Below are positions 24,600 to 35,600 of a stretch of DNA of 64,000 bases, in pieces (the stretch's first letter is position 1; each line of letters begins with the position of its first letter). This stretch comes from Prochilodus magdalenae (Eukaryota; Chordata; Actinopteri; Characiformes; Prochilodontidae). The notes beneath the pieces were generated by a model, which saw only the letters and a program-made list of their open reading frames with translations, searched no databases and had not been told where the DNA came from. The position numbers were made by a program, and so were the translations under genes. The stretch is from positions 562,001 to 626,000 of the forward strand of contig JAMWET010004998.1 in NCBI GenBank assembly GCA_024036415.1. The letters run 5' to 3'.

Positions 24600-25033
24600 T
24601 CAGCACCTCCTCGCTGAGCTGAAGCGCCTTTCCTCCGTCCGGCTGCAGCGATGCTCGGCCCCGCGCGCGCACGTGGCTTTTTCGCTGCACGCTGCACGCG
24701 CACACGCACCGAGGCGATGGGAAGGCGCGCGAGGACGGAGCGCAGAGCCGCGAGCCCCAAATGAGCCGGAACGCGCAAACCCAACAAAACAAGCGAGCAA
24801 TGCCAACAGAATCGAAGAACCACCAATCGGGACGAGCGCGAGACCCGATTCAAAATTTGAACTGGAGCGCGGACTGTTGAAACCGTTGGTCAATCTCAGA
24901 GTCGCGGCTAACGGGAAGAGAAGGAGGATTACCGAGCAGAACAGCGTGTGCGTGTGTTTCGGAGAGACCGGAGAGTGTGTGCGTGTGTGTGTGTACGTGC
25001 GTGAGTCTGTCAACATGCAAACACGCCTCTACA
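24600..25033 (+). other. galnt10: Putative non-coding 5' exon of galnt10
   Basis: A perfect GTGAGT donor follows CCTCTACA at 25034. A strong acceptor with a long CTCTCTCCCTCG-type pyrimidine tract ends TTTGTTTCAG at 25341. Together they define a 308-bp intron in the leader. The 5' boundary is unknown, and 24600 only marks the start of the CpG island. Joined to the next exon, the galnt10 frame meets a TGA at 25002-25004 and no upstream in-frame ATG, so this exon is untranslated apart from upstream ORFs. An unspliced or alternatively started transcript is equally possible. Confidence 0.45.
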
Positions 25034-25397
25034 GTGAGTCGTTTTCATTTCTCATCATTTTAACCACCACATCTCGAGCTATTCGTGTAATGTTAACGGC
25101 GTCGAATTTGGCTAATTGACTGCCGACTCCGGGCTCCGTACGCTGCTTAAAACAGTGTCTTGTTCGTTTTAAGACTGGTGCAGGCTGTGGACAGCTAGCT
25201 AGCTAGTTAGCTAATTTATCCGTGTTTTTCCTCCCGTTCCGCGTCTGTCGTTTTTAGCGTTAGCTGGTGGCGTTTCTCTCTCGCTAGTGTCCGTAACCTC
25301 TCCTCGCTCTCTCTCCCTCGCTCCCTCTTCCTTTGTTTCAGGGGAAACTTTGTCCTGGTGTGTGCGAGAAGGCGGCGCGTTTTCGTGGCCGGAGTGA
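25015..25397 (+). other. Spliced upstream ORF in galnt10 leader (24 codons)
   Basis: If the 25034-25341 intron is removed, the ATG at 25015 opens a 24-codon frame that crosses the junction and ends at TGA 25395-25397. That is 53 nt before the galnt10 ATG and in a different frame from it. Its peptide begins MQTRLYRETL. It could lower translation of the main ORF. Other upstream ATGs exist in the island (near 24650, 24716, 24760), and whether they are transcribed depends on the unknown start site. Confidence 0.35.
25034..25341 (+). other. galnt10: Putative 5'UTR intron of galnt10
   Basis: Begins GTGAGT and ends in a pyrimidine tract followed by TTTCAG. It contains AGCTAGCTAGCTAGTTAGCT near 25195. 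The splice sites are strong by consensus, but usage is unproven. Confidence 0.5.
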
Positions 25398-25585
25398 GAG
25401 CTTGTCTCTGCCTGCCCCGCCGTCTTAGCAGCACTGCCCGGGTCTTCACGATGAAGAGGAGACAGAAGCGTGTCCTGCAGATGGCCTTTTTATTCACCGT
25501 GGCGCTCATTTTCTTGCCAAACGTGGGTCTCTGGTCGTTATACAGGGAAAAACACCTGATGAAGTCGCCCGAGGCTGGAGAACAG
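25342..25585 (+). CDS. galnt10: galnt10 first coding exon (coding part 25451-25585)
   Basis: Polypeptide N-acetylgalactosaminyltransferase 10 is a Golgi type II membrane enzyme that moves GalNAc from UDP-GalNAc to Ser/Thr, starting mucin-type O-glycans; this isoform prefers already glycosylated peptides. The start is ATG 25451, with A at -3 and an in-frame upstream stop in the spliced leader. The 45 codons encode a basic tail (MKRRQKR), one membrane anchor at about residues 9-31, and the start of the lumenal stem. The segment LPNVGLW.LYRE matches vertebrate GALNT10 N-termini, and other GALNT isoforms differ there. The exon ends GAACAG before a perfect GTGAGT donor at 25586, in phase 0. The catalytic and ricin-like lectin domains lie downstream, outside the window. 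The family assignment is confident; the paralogue is fairly sure. Confidence 0.88.
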
Positions 25586-28500
25586 GTGAGTGGATGAGTC
25601 CCGCTGGTACACCAGTGCCTCACATTACATTTGCAGCTCGTTATTAGTAGCCTTGGTTGACACGAGTCTTTGCATGCGCTGCTCACTGTCAACTCCTGTC
25701 TTGACATGTACTGTTTCCTGCCAGCTGTCTTTTCATGCACTGTTCGCAGGCTAACTGAGCAGTGGCCGCACAGCTGGCTTTACATCGAATGGTTCTTTAA
25801 AAACGTAATTTACTCATTACTCAGCTTACCCAAGTGCAATCGATCGACCGTAGCATGTTTAGTATCAGAAGTCGGCATCTTTATTTTTCTTGTTGAGCTG
25901 CAAGGCTAATATAATAGAGGTCTGTGCCACTGTCTAGTTTGAAACCAGATTTGGGCACCAAACATGTGTTGATTGATTGCTCATGTGTAGCGTAACAGTG
26001 TGGAAATTTCCCTGTACTTCAGTACAGTTTGGAGTGTAGTTGTTTAATATCACTCGGGCAACCCTTGCTGCACTTGTTCTCTCCCCAGATATTCCATTTT
26101 GTTGGCGATCTCAGATCTCAGTCTTAGTTGTGTGTATTTACTCTTTGTTTATTGGCAACAGGACAGAGGTTTGTCGTGCCCTTCCAGAATTTGAGGTGTG
26201 CACATCCAGGAGAGGTTTCACATTCAACATTGTTTCTTTTAGCTTAAAAAGGACAATCTCCATTGGCTTGTAGTTGACAGTTATTCAACACCGTTTTTGA
26301 CTGAAGAGTCTTTGGTTATCCAGTACAGTAAATTGTCCTCAGAAGCACAATCTGAATAAAAGTAACAGAGAATCAAAGAGAGACCTAGTCTCTGCTAATT
26401 AGAAACCATCTCTGTCTGCTAATACAACATCAAATTAAATGTCCAGAAAGGAAATAAATGCGTCTTTTTGTAGTTTGCCAAGTTGTCCGGTTTTTTTTTT
26501 CCATTACTGTGTGCTTGCGTCCTTCAGTATTTATATAGATATTTATTTAGGAGCACCTAAAAAGCCAGTTTTCCCTTTAGGCAAGCAAATAGTATGCAGA
26601 AAGATTTGTCTGTTGGGCAGGAGGTCAAGTATAATTGTGGTGGTATAATTGTGTGCATCTACCCAAATCTGTCACCAGATGTTCATTCAGTACCTCTCAT
26701 TCATTCTGTTAGAGAGAAAGAGGAGTTTAACTTACTGAATGCATAAACCTGGAGATTCCTCTAAGATGATAGCTTTAATAAACATGTTGTTGCTATTACA
26801 AAACCTCTATCTCAATGATTGTGTTTTTTATTTTTGCATTTTTATTTTTTGAAAACTATAGTTACCTCTTGCGTTGTGTTGAAATTTTGTATTGCATGGA
26901 CCAATAGAACTGGTCCAAAATATCTTGCTACATTAACATTCAAAGTTGTATGTTTACTACCCAGTTTTAGACAATAAGGTTTACTTCAAACAGTTGAACA
27001 ACACGCTTTTGTAGACTGTGTAAATTAAGCTTTTGCATAGAATGACTACTAAGCTACTTGTTGGCTTTAATGGTCAGGTGATTATGGTACAAACAAGCAG
27101 GCATTGTTATTATGTAATATGCATTCTATGGAAAATGACTTGATTCATACAAAAATTTAGATAAGATTTACATCAGTTTATTGACCAGCTACAACATATC
27201 TTTTTTCATTAACAATGTCTGGGTAATAAGAATCTTTGCATATACTAATACAGATGGCCTAATACAATGTAGACAATGCGCAGTCTACATTGTGTCCTTA
27301 CAAAAAAAGTATTGGCTCATAACTAAATTATTAGTAATTACTTGAATAATGTTTGCTGTTTGCAGTGAATACGGTCCTCTGAGGAGCAGAGTGGCTACCT
27401 GTAATCTGTCAGGTACAAATATAATGTTTAAGAAAGTCGGGAAGGGCTTACATGTTTTAGTTTAAATTTTGCTGCTTGGTTCCTGCCTGTGTTAGGTTTC
27501 AGCTACAGTGATGCATTGCTGACACTCTGGGGAGAAACACTGAGTCTGTTTATTGCATCTAGTAATTGCTTCTTTCTCATTCGTTTTTGTCTGGGTTTGC
27601 ATGTCTTTGGCCCTGGGCAGGCTACGCTGTGCAAAGCCAGTCACTTCATTACGACTAAATCAGTGAGCAGCCGTTCCAGTGTTCACAGGGACAAAAATAT
27701 CAGTGGACCTTGTACAGGGTCTTGTCCTTTCCGCTTTCACTGACCGCCTCTTGTGTTCTGCACCCTCCTCAAAATGCATCTGACAGATCTGGCATGCTTG
27801 CCTGTGCAAGAATCTAATGCAATTAGAACCAGTGTGACAGGCAGGCCTTTCTGCTATTAGCCCTTGTACCCTGCTTTTGTTCTCTGCCTGGATCATTTAA
27901 AACTGCTTCATACCTCTGAGCCACTTCATTAATGGCCCTCACTGAATGTGTAATGTCTTGCACTGAAGCGAATGCAAGATAGCAGTCTATTGATTCTTCA
28001 GCAGTTTTATTTTTAAATTATGATTAGTTGATTTAGAGTGCTGTGGAGGGAAACTTGTCTTCAGTGGGAGTGCAGGAATAAGAACACTCCAGGATCAGAC
28101 TCAATCCCCCCTGTGTCACACATTTCCTGCCTTAAAAAAGAATTGGAGCTTGCAACCCCAAATGAAAGATCCCTGCCTTTTATTGTGGCTCTGTCAGAGG
28201 GAGAAAGATAATTGACAGCTCTGCTATTGCTGCTGTGCCGATAAGCCCTTGAGAACGCTGGTGACTAACTCCCTCTATGTGTGTCCTCCTTTGTTGGCCA
28301 ATAGCAATTAGTTGTGATTGAATCAGCCCTTGGATCACTAAAATCCCCTTTCATTGATACTGGGTGAAGCTTAACTGAATATCAGTCCTAGGGAAATGCA
28401 AAGCCTACCAGATGACTGGAGATTTGAAACCGAGGCCGCCTTCTAACTTGCCTGTTTCATGAAAGACCATGCCCTGTCATTTTCTCCCTCTGATTCACTT

Positions 28501-30244
28501 CCTTGTTTCACTCTCTTTCTCTATCTCTCTCTGGCTCTCTCTTTCTCCTATTTTGAGGACATTGTGCAGAATTGCCTCTGACAGGTCACTCCTGGCCCTC
28601 TCAAGGGTAAACAGAGTCTGTGTAGTCTCAGTGGGAGGTTCATACAGTGCAACCTTTATGAGATGGACACGTGTTGATAAGTTTGTGCCAGCAGTGATAA
28701 CCCCTCTCGATTTTTTAAACAAGTGTCCAGCATTGAATTCAGCAGGAGGACAGGCAACAGAGTGTTGCACGCATCACGTCTACACAATCAGCTGCATCCC
28801 ATCTGAGTAGGCCATTGTCCATCACCCTGTTGACAACAGCCAGGCCCTGCACTTCAGTCACAGATATCACAGTGATAACGAGAGGTTTGCCACTGTCAGC
28901 TACCAGGCGGGAGTGTAAAGGAAGAGAGTGCGATGCAACCTCAGGCTTTTTCAGCTGGCTGTCCTCAGATTCCTTTTTGAGCCACCCGTGTTTATGTTGT
29001 GCCAGGGAGCCTAGAAACGTTATCGTCGCTTTCCATTTGCCTGCAAAGTGACAAGGGAAAGAGAGATGTAGTAATTGCAATTACCCTCAGTGTCATAGCA
29101 GAGAGATGTGTTATGGTAATGTACGAGTGAAGCTGACAATGGAAGCGCGGGTGAAGAGTGCATCAAATGATTTGAACGGAACTGGGGCCAAACCCTGCTC
29201 CCCCAACCCTGCCAAATTTCCCACAATAAGAGTGCACAACCTATTGTGAGCAGGAGGTTTGATAAAATTGTGGATGGGGGAAAATAAAGCTATTTCATGA
29301 TTAGTCTTCAAGTCCTTGTCATGAGAAATTCTGTGTTTTCCACCAATAGCTTCAGTTTGGTATGACACTGGGGTAGACTTCAATTTGAAACAATAATAGG
29401 TTGTTGGATAGGCAACAATTGAATAGTGACCATATTATATGCTGAAAGAGTGAGTTATCCCCCACATGTAATTTCAATTCTACTAAGTATGAGTTCACTG
29501 GGGCAAACACTTTTCACAGAAATACTGTTTTTATTGAATTGCGGTAGAAGGGGGAGATGAGAGAGAATAACTGATTGATTGGTAGTCTGAAGAGGACTGC
29601 ACTGGCATAGTTATTTTCAGTTTTGCAATGGCATTATAGGGTGGCTAGATGTTTAAAGTCCTTCTAACCTGTTAAGGCATATGAAAATGCACCAGTGCAT
29701 TATAATATATATCAATTTGAAGATGGTGATTGATTCTGGGATGTTATAATTAACTCTTACAAAATTCAGCAAAATACACCCTTATTTTACAGATAATTCT
29801 TAGGCTATTTTTCAAACAAAAAGTTCCCCTAAAATTTGTAGTATTATTTTATTAACTACATTCCACATATTCCTGTACATTCAGGTTTGTCCAGTCATGG
29901 TCCTTGCAATTCCATGCCCTGCACATGTTCTGTTTTTTTTTTTATTCTACATGCCTGGCTAAAACCACATAGATCTTGTGAAATGGTCACTGGATTGAAT
30001 CACATGTTAGGTTAGACAAGCCACAAAATGTGCATAGTGTAAGGTCTGCAGGACTGGGACTGGAAAATTAAGTTTAAGATATGGTAGCACCAAGAAATTA
30101 AATTGGACCATGAATCATGGTTCAATTTAAGATTTCAAAATCACAGACATTTCTGAAATGATTTGCTAGTGTGATGACTCATGCTGTTTTATGATGGATT
30201 TTTTGACCCATGCTGTTTTATGTTTTGCTTATGACATTCCATAC
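25586..30244 (+). other. galnt10: galnt10 intron, first part
   Basis: Starts with the consensus donor GTGAGT. No exon, RNA gene or clear repeat is seen. 28130-28340 and 28560-29050 are of balanced composition with few simple repeats and might be conserved non-coding sequence. The 113- and 91-codon frames at 28469-29080 overlap on both strands and match no family. A small 11-bp perfect inverted repeat lies at 27264-27293. Confidence 0.5.
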
Positions 30245-30340
30245 ATTCTTTATCAATTTACTTATCCTCCTGGGTCTCAGGGTGTGTAGGAGCACATTGC
30301 TAATTGGCAGGAACACAGGAAATACTCTAGGCGGCTCGCC
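30245..30340. mobile_element. Fragment of the teleost dispersed repeat
   Basis: CTTATCCTCCTGGGTCTCAG and the following GGAACACAGGAAATACTCTA match the first blocks of the repeat at 16852-17200. It is truncated to under 100 bp. Confidence 0.55.
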
Positions 30341-30402
30341 ACGCTTCAATTCCCAAAAATTGGAAAAGCATATCTAATGCTAATATAAACAAAATGTATT
30401 AA

Positions 30403-30429
30403 TATTATTATTATTATTATTATTATTAT
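30403..30429. repeat. (TTA)n microsatellite
   Basis: About nine TTA/ATT units. Confidence 0.92.
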
Positions 30430-33400
30430 CTAATGATTGTTTTTGTCATGGATACAACTGAAAACAGTACAGATTGTACAAAAACTTGGCATTGTCATGT
30501 TAAAATATGCCTGGATGTACCTGAAAAAGGTGTTGTCTAGATGCAGCATATGCTATTTCATAATGTGTATGTGTATGGTGCCTGGCATTTTAAAAAAGCC
30601 TGAGACATCTTTCTTGATTGTGAACTAGACTATTTTAGGGTTGTTAGAATGTGTTAAAATGTGTGTGACATCAGTTGCAGATTGTGTATGTATTTATAAA
30701 AAACACTGATAAAAACAAACAAGATCAATCATTACGTCATTTCTTTGTACTGTTTTTTTGTTTAAATATAGACCTAAGTGACTTTCTAAATGAAAATATC
30801 TATTCTGAGTTATTCTTTCATGAGCAGAGAATGCCATTTGTTTTGGGATCAAATGATTACTACTTTATCTCCATTTTCTATAAATCAAGCTTTGTAATGC
30901 AGGAGTTGAGGTAGGTTGCAGATGCTTTAATTAAGGTAATCTATCTCTCACTGTCAGGGGTCAAAACACAGACAGGCAGCATTGGAGTTATATTAAAATA
31001 AAAATAAAAAATAAAATAAAACTAAGATCCTTAGTTTTAAACTAAGATCACCATCCAGTCTCCGCATTGCTGGCGTACCTGTAGCTTTTACACTGAGTAG
31101 CAAAAGTTGTGAAGAACCTTCTGGGTGAAGTGTCGTTTTATTCTGAGGAGGCTAAAGTGGCCTTTGGTTCTATTTCTGCAAGGGCTGTCTACAGATTGGG
31201 CAGTTTGTGTGGAGGTCTTATGTAGAATTGTGGCCCCCTCACTGAAGGCCCTCTCCTGGGAGAGGAGGAGGTTTCTCAAGGAAATATGGGGACAGGGACA
31301 AGAGGAGAATCCCACAGCACATCCTATGGTGATAGCACAGTGTTCCAAAGCTCCATGTAGTGGACTGGCCTGTCAATGTCTGCACTTAAGACTCTGCCCA
31401 GTATTACAGAGAGCACTGGCTTTTCAGTGCCTGCCCTCATCATGCCACCCCATTACCATGCCATTGGTGGCAGTGGAAGCTCACTGAGCTTCCTCATCTG
31501 TTATGGCAGCTCCTGGGACTACTCCTCCTGTTCTGGCTCCCAGTGCTGCTCCCTTTGTGCCAAGCCAATTAATGGTTTCACAGCTGGCCTCCTAGAACCC
31601 CACCCCTGTTCCTTCAGTGTGAATGGTGCCCTTACGTCTAGACTTTGTATTGGCTTTGACCATGCTTCCTAACGGTCTGGGCTTGTCTTCATGCATGTGC
31701 ATTTGGAGCTGCACCTTAAGGGGTTTCTTTTCCTGTACCTGACAGTAGTGCAAAACATTTTTTGTTTGCTTTTGTTTTCACACACCTGTAGTTTATCCTG
31801 GGATCATTAAAGCCCAATTTTTGCTGTTTCCCCTAAATAACAAGCTGTGTTTTTTGTTTGATAATATTTTCTGCTTTGACACTTGTCTTGTCAATTTGTT
31901 GTTTTAGAATATGGATCTGTCTTTGATGTTGTGTGCCTGTGCTTTGACCTTTACCTGTTTTGATGAGATTTGAATTACTCTAAGTAAAGCCATTTTGCTC
32001 TTGCAACCCACCTAATCTCCTACATTACATTACATTACATTACCAAAAAGGCCAGCAAAAATAGCCATTTTTTGGGTTTGCAACCTTTGCACTTGCACTC
32101 CTGTAAATTGTGATTTCGATATGTAAAACTTTGATTGTTCAGTCTAAACGCACTGTGCACTTTACAGTTGCGAAGGCAAATTATGAAGTCATATGGAATT
32201 TGCATAACTGAATATCTAATTGGGTGGAGACAGGGATAGTATCACATACCGGCCTAATGGACCGTATACGTTTTTTCCATCTGTTCTCTTAACCCATCAT
32301 CATAAGGTTGTTTTCTGTAACTGCGTTATCCCAGAAATGATTGGAAAAGAAAATGATGTTTCTTTATTTTATGTAGAAAATCATGGTAATTTGCTCCTAG
32401 GTGCCATTCAGTTATTCACTTTATAGTATACAGGCCTAGTAAGTGTGACAGTACTCTCATATACAGACATAAACTCATACTTGCATGCATGAGTACACAC
32501 TCACACACACTTTTTGCATTCATGGTGGCCTTTCTGCACGGCATCGTCACTACAGCCACACTCAACGTGAGCCTCAGTAATAGGAGCGGCAGCCTGACCC
32601 TCTCCGGAGAGAGGCAATTTAAACTTGATTACTCTGATGTGCCTCATGAGGTGATGACGGGAACAATGTCTTGGGCTGTTCTCCCGCATCTTCTGAGATT
32701 AAAGAGTATTTCATATGGAGTGTGGGTTATGTAGCAGTGCAAGGTGATATAAAACCACTTACTCTTCGGCTCGTGAAACAATGGGAGATGGACCTATTCA
32801 GGCTTGTGAGCTTGGCACTTCCATTAAGCTAATAACACTATTGCAGGAGACAGAAAGCCTCTGAAGGACCCTTATTTTCCATTTTCTCCTACTTTTTAGC
32901 CAGGACAAGTGAGACAACCACACATGCTTTTAATACAATGACATGCGTGATTACTCACCATCCACTCACCTTTGTGATACAAACTGTGAAACAGAATGGA
33001 ACAAAATCCTCTTTTAAGTACTAGGATTCAGGCTTAATTTAACATATGTGTTTTTCGATTCTTTTTAAATATATTGCTTGCATCTATATCAACTAATAAT
33101 AAGTTCCTCAAAACAACTAGGTCAGACTGTATTTCATAATGTAGTGTAGTTTTTGTTTCCGTATGTATGTTGATGGCTGTGCAATTTGCAGGTTCTATAC
33201 TTGTTTGCTTGCTCTGTACTTACCTGTCTGATCCTTGTTATTTATCCTGAAGTGTGCAGAGAGATGCTCTAGTAAATTTATGGCAGTTTGAACTGGCAGC
33301 TTTGACTGACTCTTCCACTTGGGTGATTGTTATTCAAGGAGAGCAGAGCCTCTTATGTTTTATGGCTCCTCTCCTTGCAGTGTGTGCAGATTTATGGCAT

Positions 33401-34859
33401 TAAAATCCACTGCACAAGGTGATATTTGTCATCGGTGAAACATAACCACAGTAAAATGAGACAGTGGGTTTAATACTCAGAATCTGAGTATTACACTCGG
33501 AAGATAGAGAGTCACTGACTTACTATTCTGTGTTAGTGTGTAATAATGTATCTAAAATTAACTTTGTGCTTTTTATCTTCTGAGCATTGCTTTTCAGATC
33601 ACAAGATTTTTGTTAATTCATGAAGTCGTCTGCCAGTAATAGGTTAAATAATAACATAATAGGTTAAATTGTTATGGGCCAAAGACTCTTTGATAAATTC
33701 ATGTCAGAGAATAACCCATGCTTCTTGACAAAAAAAAACCCAAATACAAAAAAATCGGCCATGTGTGTTGCTGTTTTACAAATTGATTTAAACTTACATT
33801 CGAATCTGCTCATGCAATAAAAAAATAAAGGATCCAGTAGTTTGCTCAGGCAATATTTAGTGCATGTGATGTACCAAATCAGTATCAGATTTAGCAGTGC
33901 AGTGATTCATTAATGTCTGTCAGTTTAGCTTCTAGTGTACTTGCTAACAATATCACATTGAAATGAACTTTTATTTACTCCGAATCAGTGTACTGAAAGT
34001 AATTTAAAAATGAATCAGGTTCAGGATGATAAAATTATTTTTGGTGCTGTGTTCTGGATGTCTCCTATACAGCTTGTGACTTTATTACACACCATAAGGG
34101 CTGTCTGAATGTCATTTTCAAAACTAGGTCTGATGACGGGGAGCTGATAGTAGCCACGATACCTCCGCTGCACCTTAGATAGAGGTGTGCTATGTAAGAG
34201 TTTTTAACACTGCAGGAACCATGTCTTCCTTTTATCAAGGCACTGATTCACAGTCAAACTCATTTCTCTGCGTTTAATCAACTCGCATGGGCATGTTGGT
34301 CTTATCTTCTCAGAAGTAATCACATCACCCTTTGTTTATCCCCCACCTCATAATTGAATTGTGTTCGATTGAGAGCATGTCTCATACTGTCTCACACATA
34401 CCCCCTAGGATATGAATCAATGATGGCTGTGTTTGTAGGTTGTAAGATTACTCATTATCACTTTCTAGTGGTAATGTGCAAGGAAAGGAAAAGGACAGGC
34501 AAAGATCAAAAGCACTTTAATGGGAGCAAAAATACTTTTGGGTACACTGTTAAAAATTTTCTAGAAAGATTGTCTATAAGTGAAGAGCTAAAAACATTTT
34601 TAAATAAATAATACTGTTTGTTTTGTTAGAAGCATTAATTTTAGATTTTGGTTGATATTAATGTGTTGATGTGTACATCACGCAGTTCTTAGATCAGTGC
34701 TACAGTTCTAAGCTGCATGTTCAGACGTTTAATATCCCATTCTACCACATACAAAAGTATTCTGTAGGATTCTGGTAACTCTGGTAACTCAATGTCATAT
34801 TCATGTTTGAGATGAATTTGGCTTTGTAAAATGATAGATTATTATGATGGAAGTTGTTT
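30430..34859 (+). other. galnt10: galnt10 intron, second part
   Basis: No exon recognised. 31100-32020 has pyrimidine-rich, repeat-like character. It carries a 120-codon plus frame and an 86-codon minus frame on opposite strands with no known similarity, then a tail reading AAAGCCATTTTGCTCTTGCA before a pentanucleotide tract. It may be a degraded retroelement of unknown class. A 16-bp near-perfect inverted repeat (one mismatch) lies at 30098-30130. 32043-34859 shows nothing else. Confidence 0.4.
32021..32042. repeat. (TACAT)n pentanucleotide tract
   Basis: About four and a half ACATT units, at the right edge of the repeat-like block before it. This suggests the tail of a retroposed sequence. 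Confidence 0.85.
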
Positions 34860-35600
34860 TTAGAAGTTGGGTAAGTTGTGCCATGGCTATGGCATTCAAG
34901 CGATGATTTATTGATATTAACAGGGACAAAGTGTGCCAAGGAAATATTCCCTGAGCCATTATATCACCCTACCACCCTGCACTGTTGATAAAAGGCAGGT
35001 TGGACCCATGAATTAATGCTATTAGTGCCAAATTCTGATACCACCGTCAAGATTCATCAGGCAAGGCAACTTTTTTCCTGTCTTCAACTGTCGAGTTTTG
35101 TTGAAATTGTGGCGCATCAACTTTTTGTTTTTTTCTGACAGCAGTAGAACCCAATGTGGTCTTCTGCTGTTTTAGTCCATCTGCCTAGATTCAAAATTTT
35201 TGCATTCCGAGATGTTTTTTTGCTCACCAGATTTGAGTGTTTATATGAGTTACTGAAACCTTTTTGACTCTTTGAAACAGCCTGGCCATTCTCTGTTGAT
35301 TTGTCTCATGAACAAGGTGTTTCTGTCCCCAAAACAGTTGCTTGTTGAATGTCTTTACTGCACTATTAAGACTATATTCTAGTGCCCAACCCATTCCCTT
35401 CAAGAACTGGACACGTCATTAGCTGTTGTCACCTGCTTTTATGTAAACGGTCAAAAAGCATGTGCGCTCAAAATTTCATTCACTTCATTCAGCTACAGTT
35501 TACAAATCAATCAGCCTAACGAGTCACTGAATAAAAAAGAGCACAAACAAAAAACTACACTACTATACTACTTCATTAACAGGCTACTAGTGGTGCTCTG
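34860..35600 (-). mobile_element. Tc1-like transposon relic C
   Basis: The minus strand retains collinear blocks of a fish Tc1-like transposase. 35010-34930 reads IRIW, then (after stops) MGPTCLLSTVQGG and WLREYFLGT, where the active family has a WRQ-type segment, PTCLVSTVQ and a glycine-rich GVMVWG stretch. 35215-35120 includes RQMD-stop-NSRRPHW. Multiple stops and frameshifts make it dead. The element termini are not clear. It belongs to the same family as the plus-strand relic at 40046-40300. Confidence 0.75.

Larger units (their letters stand above)
24600..25470 (+). promoter_or_regulatory. galnt10: CpG island promoter of galnt10
   Basis: The only CpG-dense, GC-rich stretch in the window. 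CpGs are packed through 24640-24960 (for example CCCCGCGCGCGCACG) and persist to the first coding exon. This is typical of a vertebrate housekeeping-type promoter, and it lies immediately upstream of the galnt10 start codon on the + strand. No TATA box is evident, so dispersed transcription starts are likely. The transcription start site cannot be fixed from sequence alone. A bidirectional role is possible, but no minus-strand gene is seen on its left. Confidence 0.8.

Noticed and set aside
24560..25016. 97-, 67- and 138-codon minus-strand frames
   Set aside because: Antisense shadows of the CpG island; no start context, domain or splice evidence.
24556..25119. 187-codon plus-strand open frame
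   Set aside because: It lies in the CpG island, where high GC suppresses stops. Composition is low complexity (Arg/Ala), it has no domain, and it crosses the likely splice donor at 25034.
25358..25450. N-terminal extension of galnt10 in the same frame
   Set aside because: The frame is open, but the first codon is GTG and no ATG occurs before 25451. The match to GALNT10 begins at the 25451 Met.
25216..25740. 174-codon minus-strand frame
   Set aside because: Antisense to the galnt10 coding exon and its splice sites; Arg-rich because of the pyrimidine tract.
31088..31487. Possible protein gene on either strand
   Set aside because: Overlapping frames on both strands without domains or splice context; more likely part of a degraded repeat.
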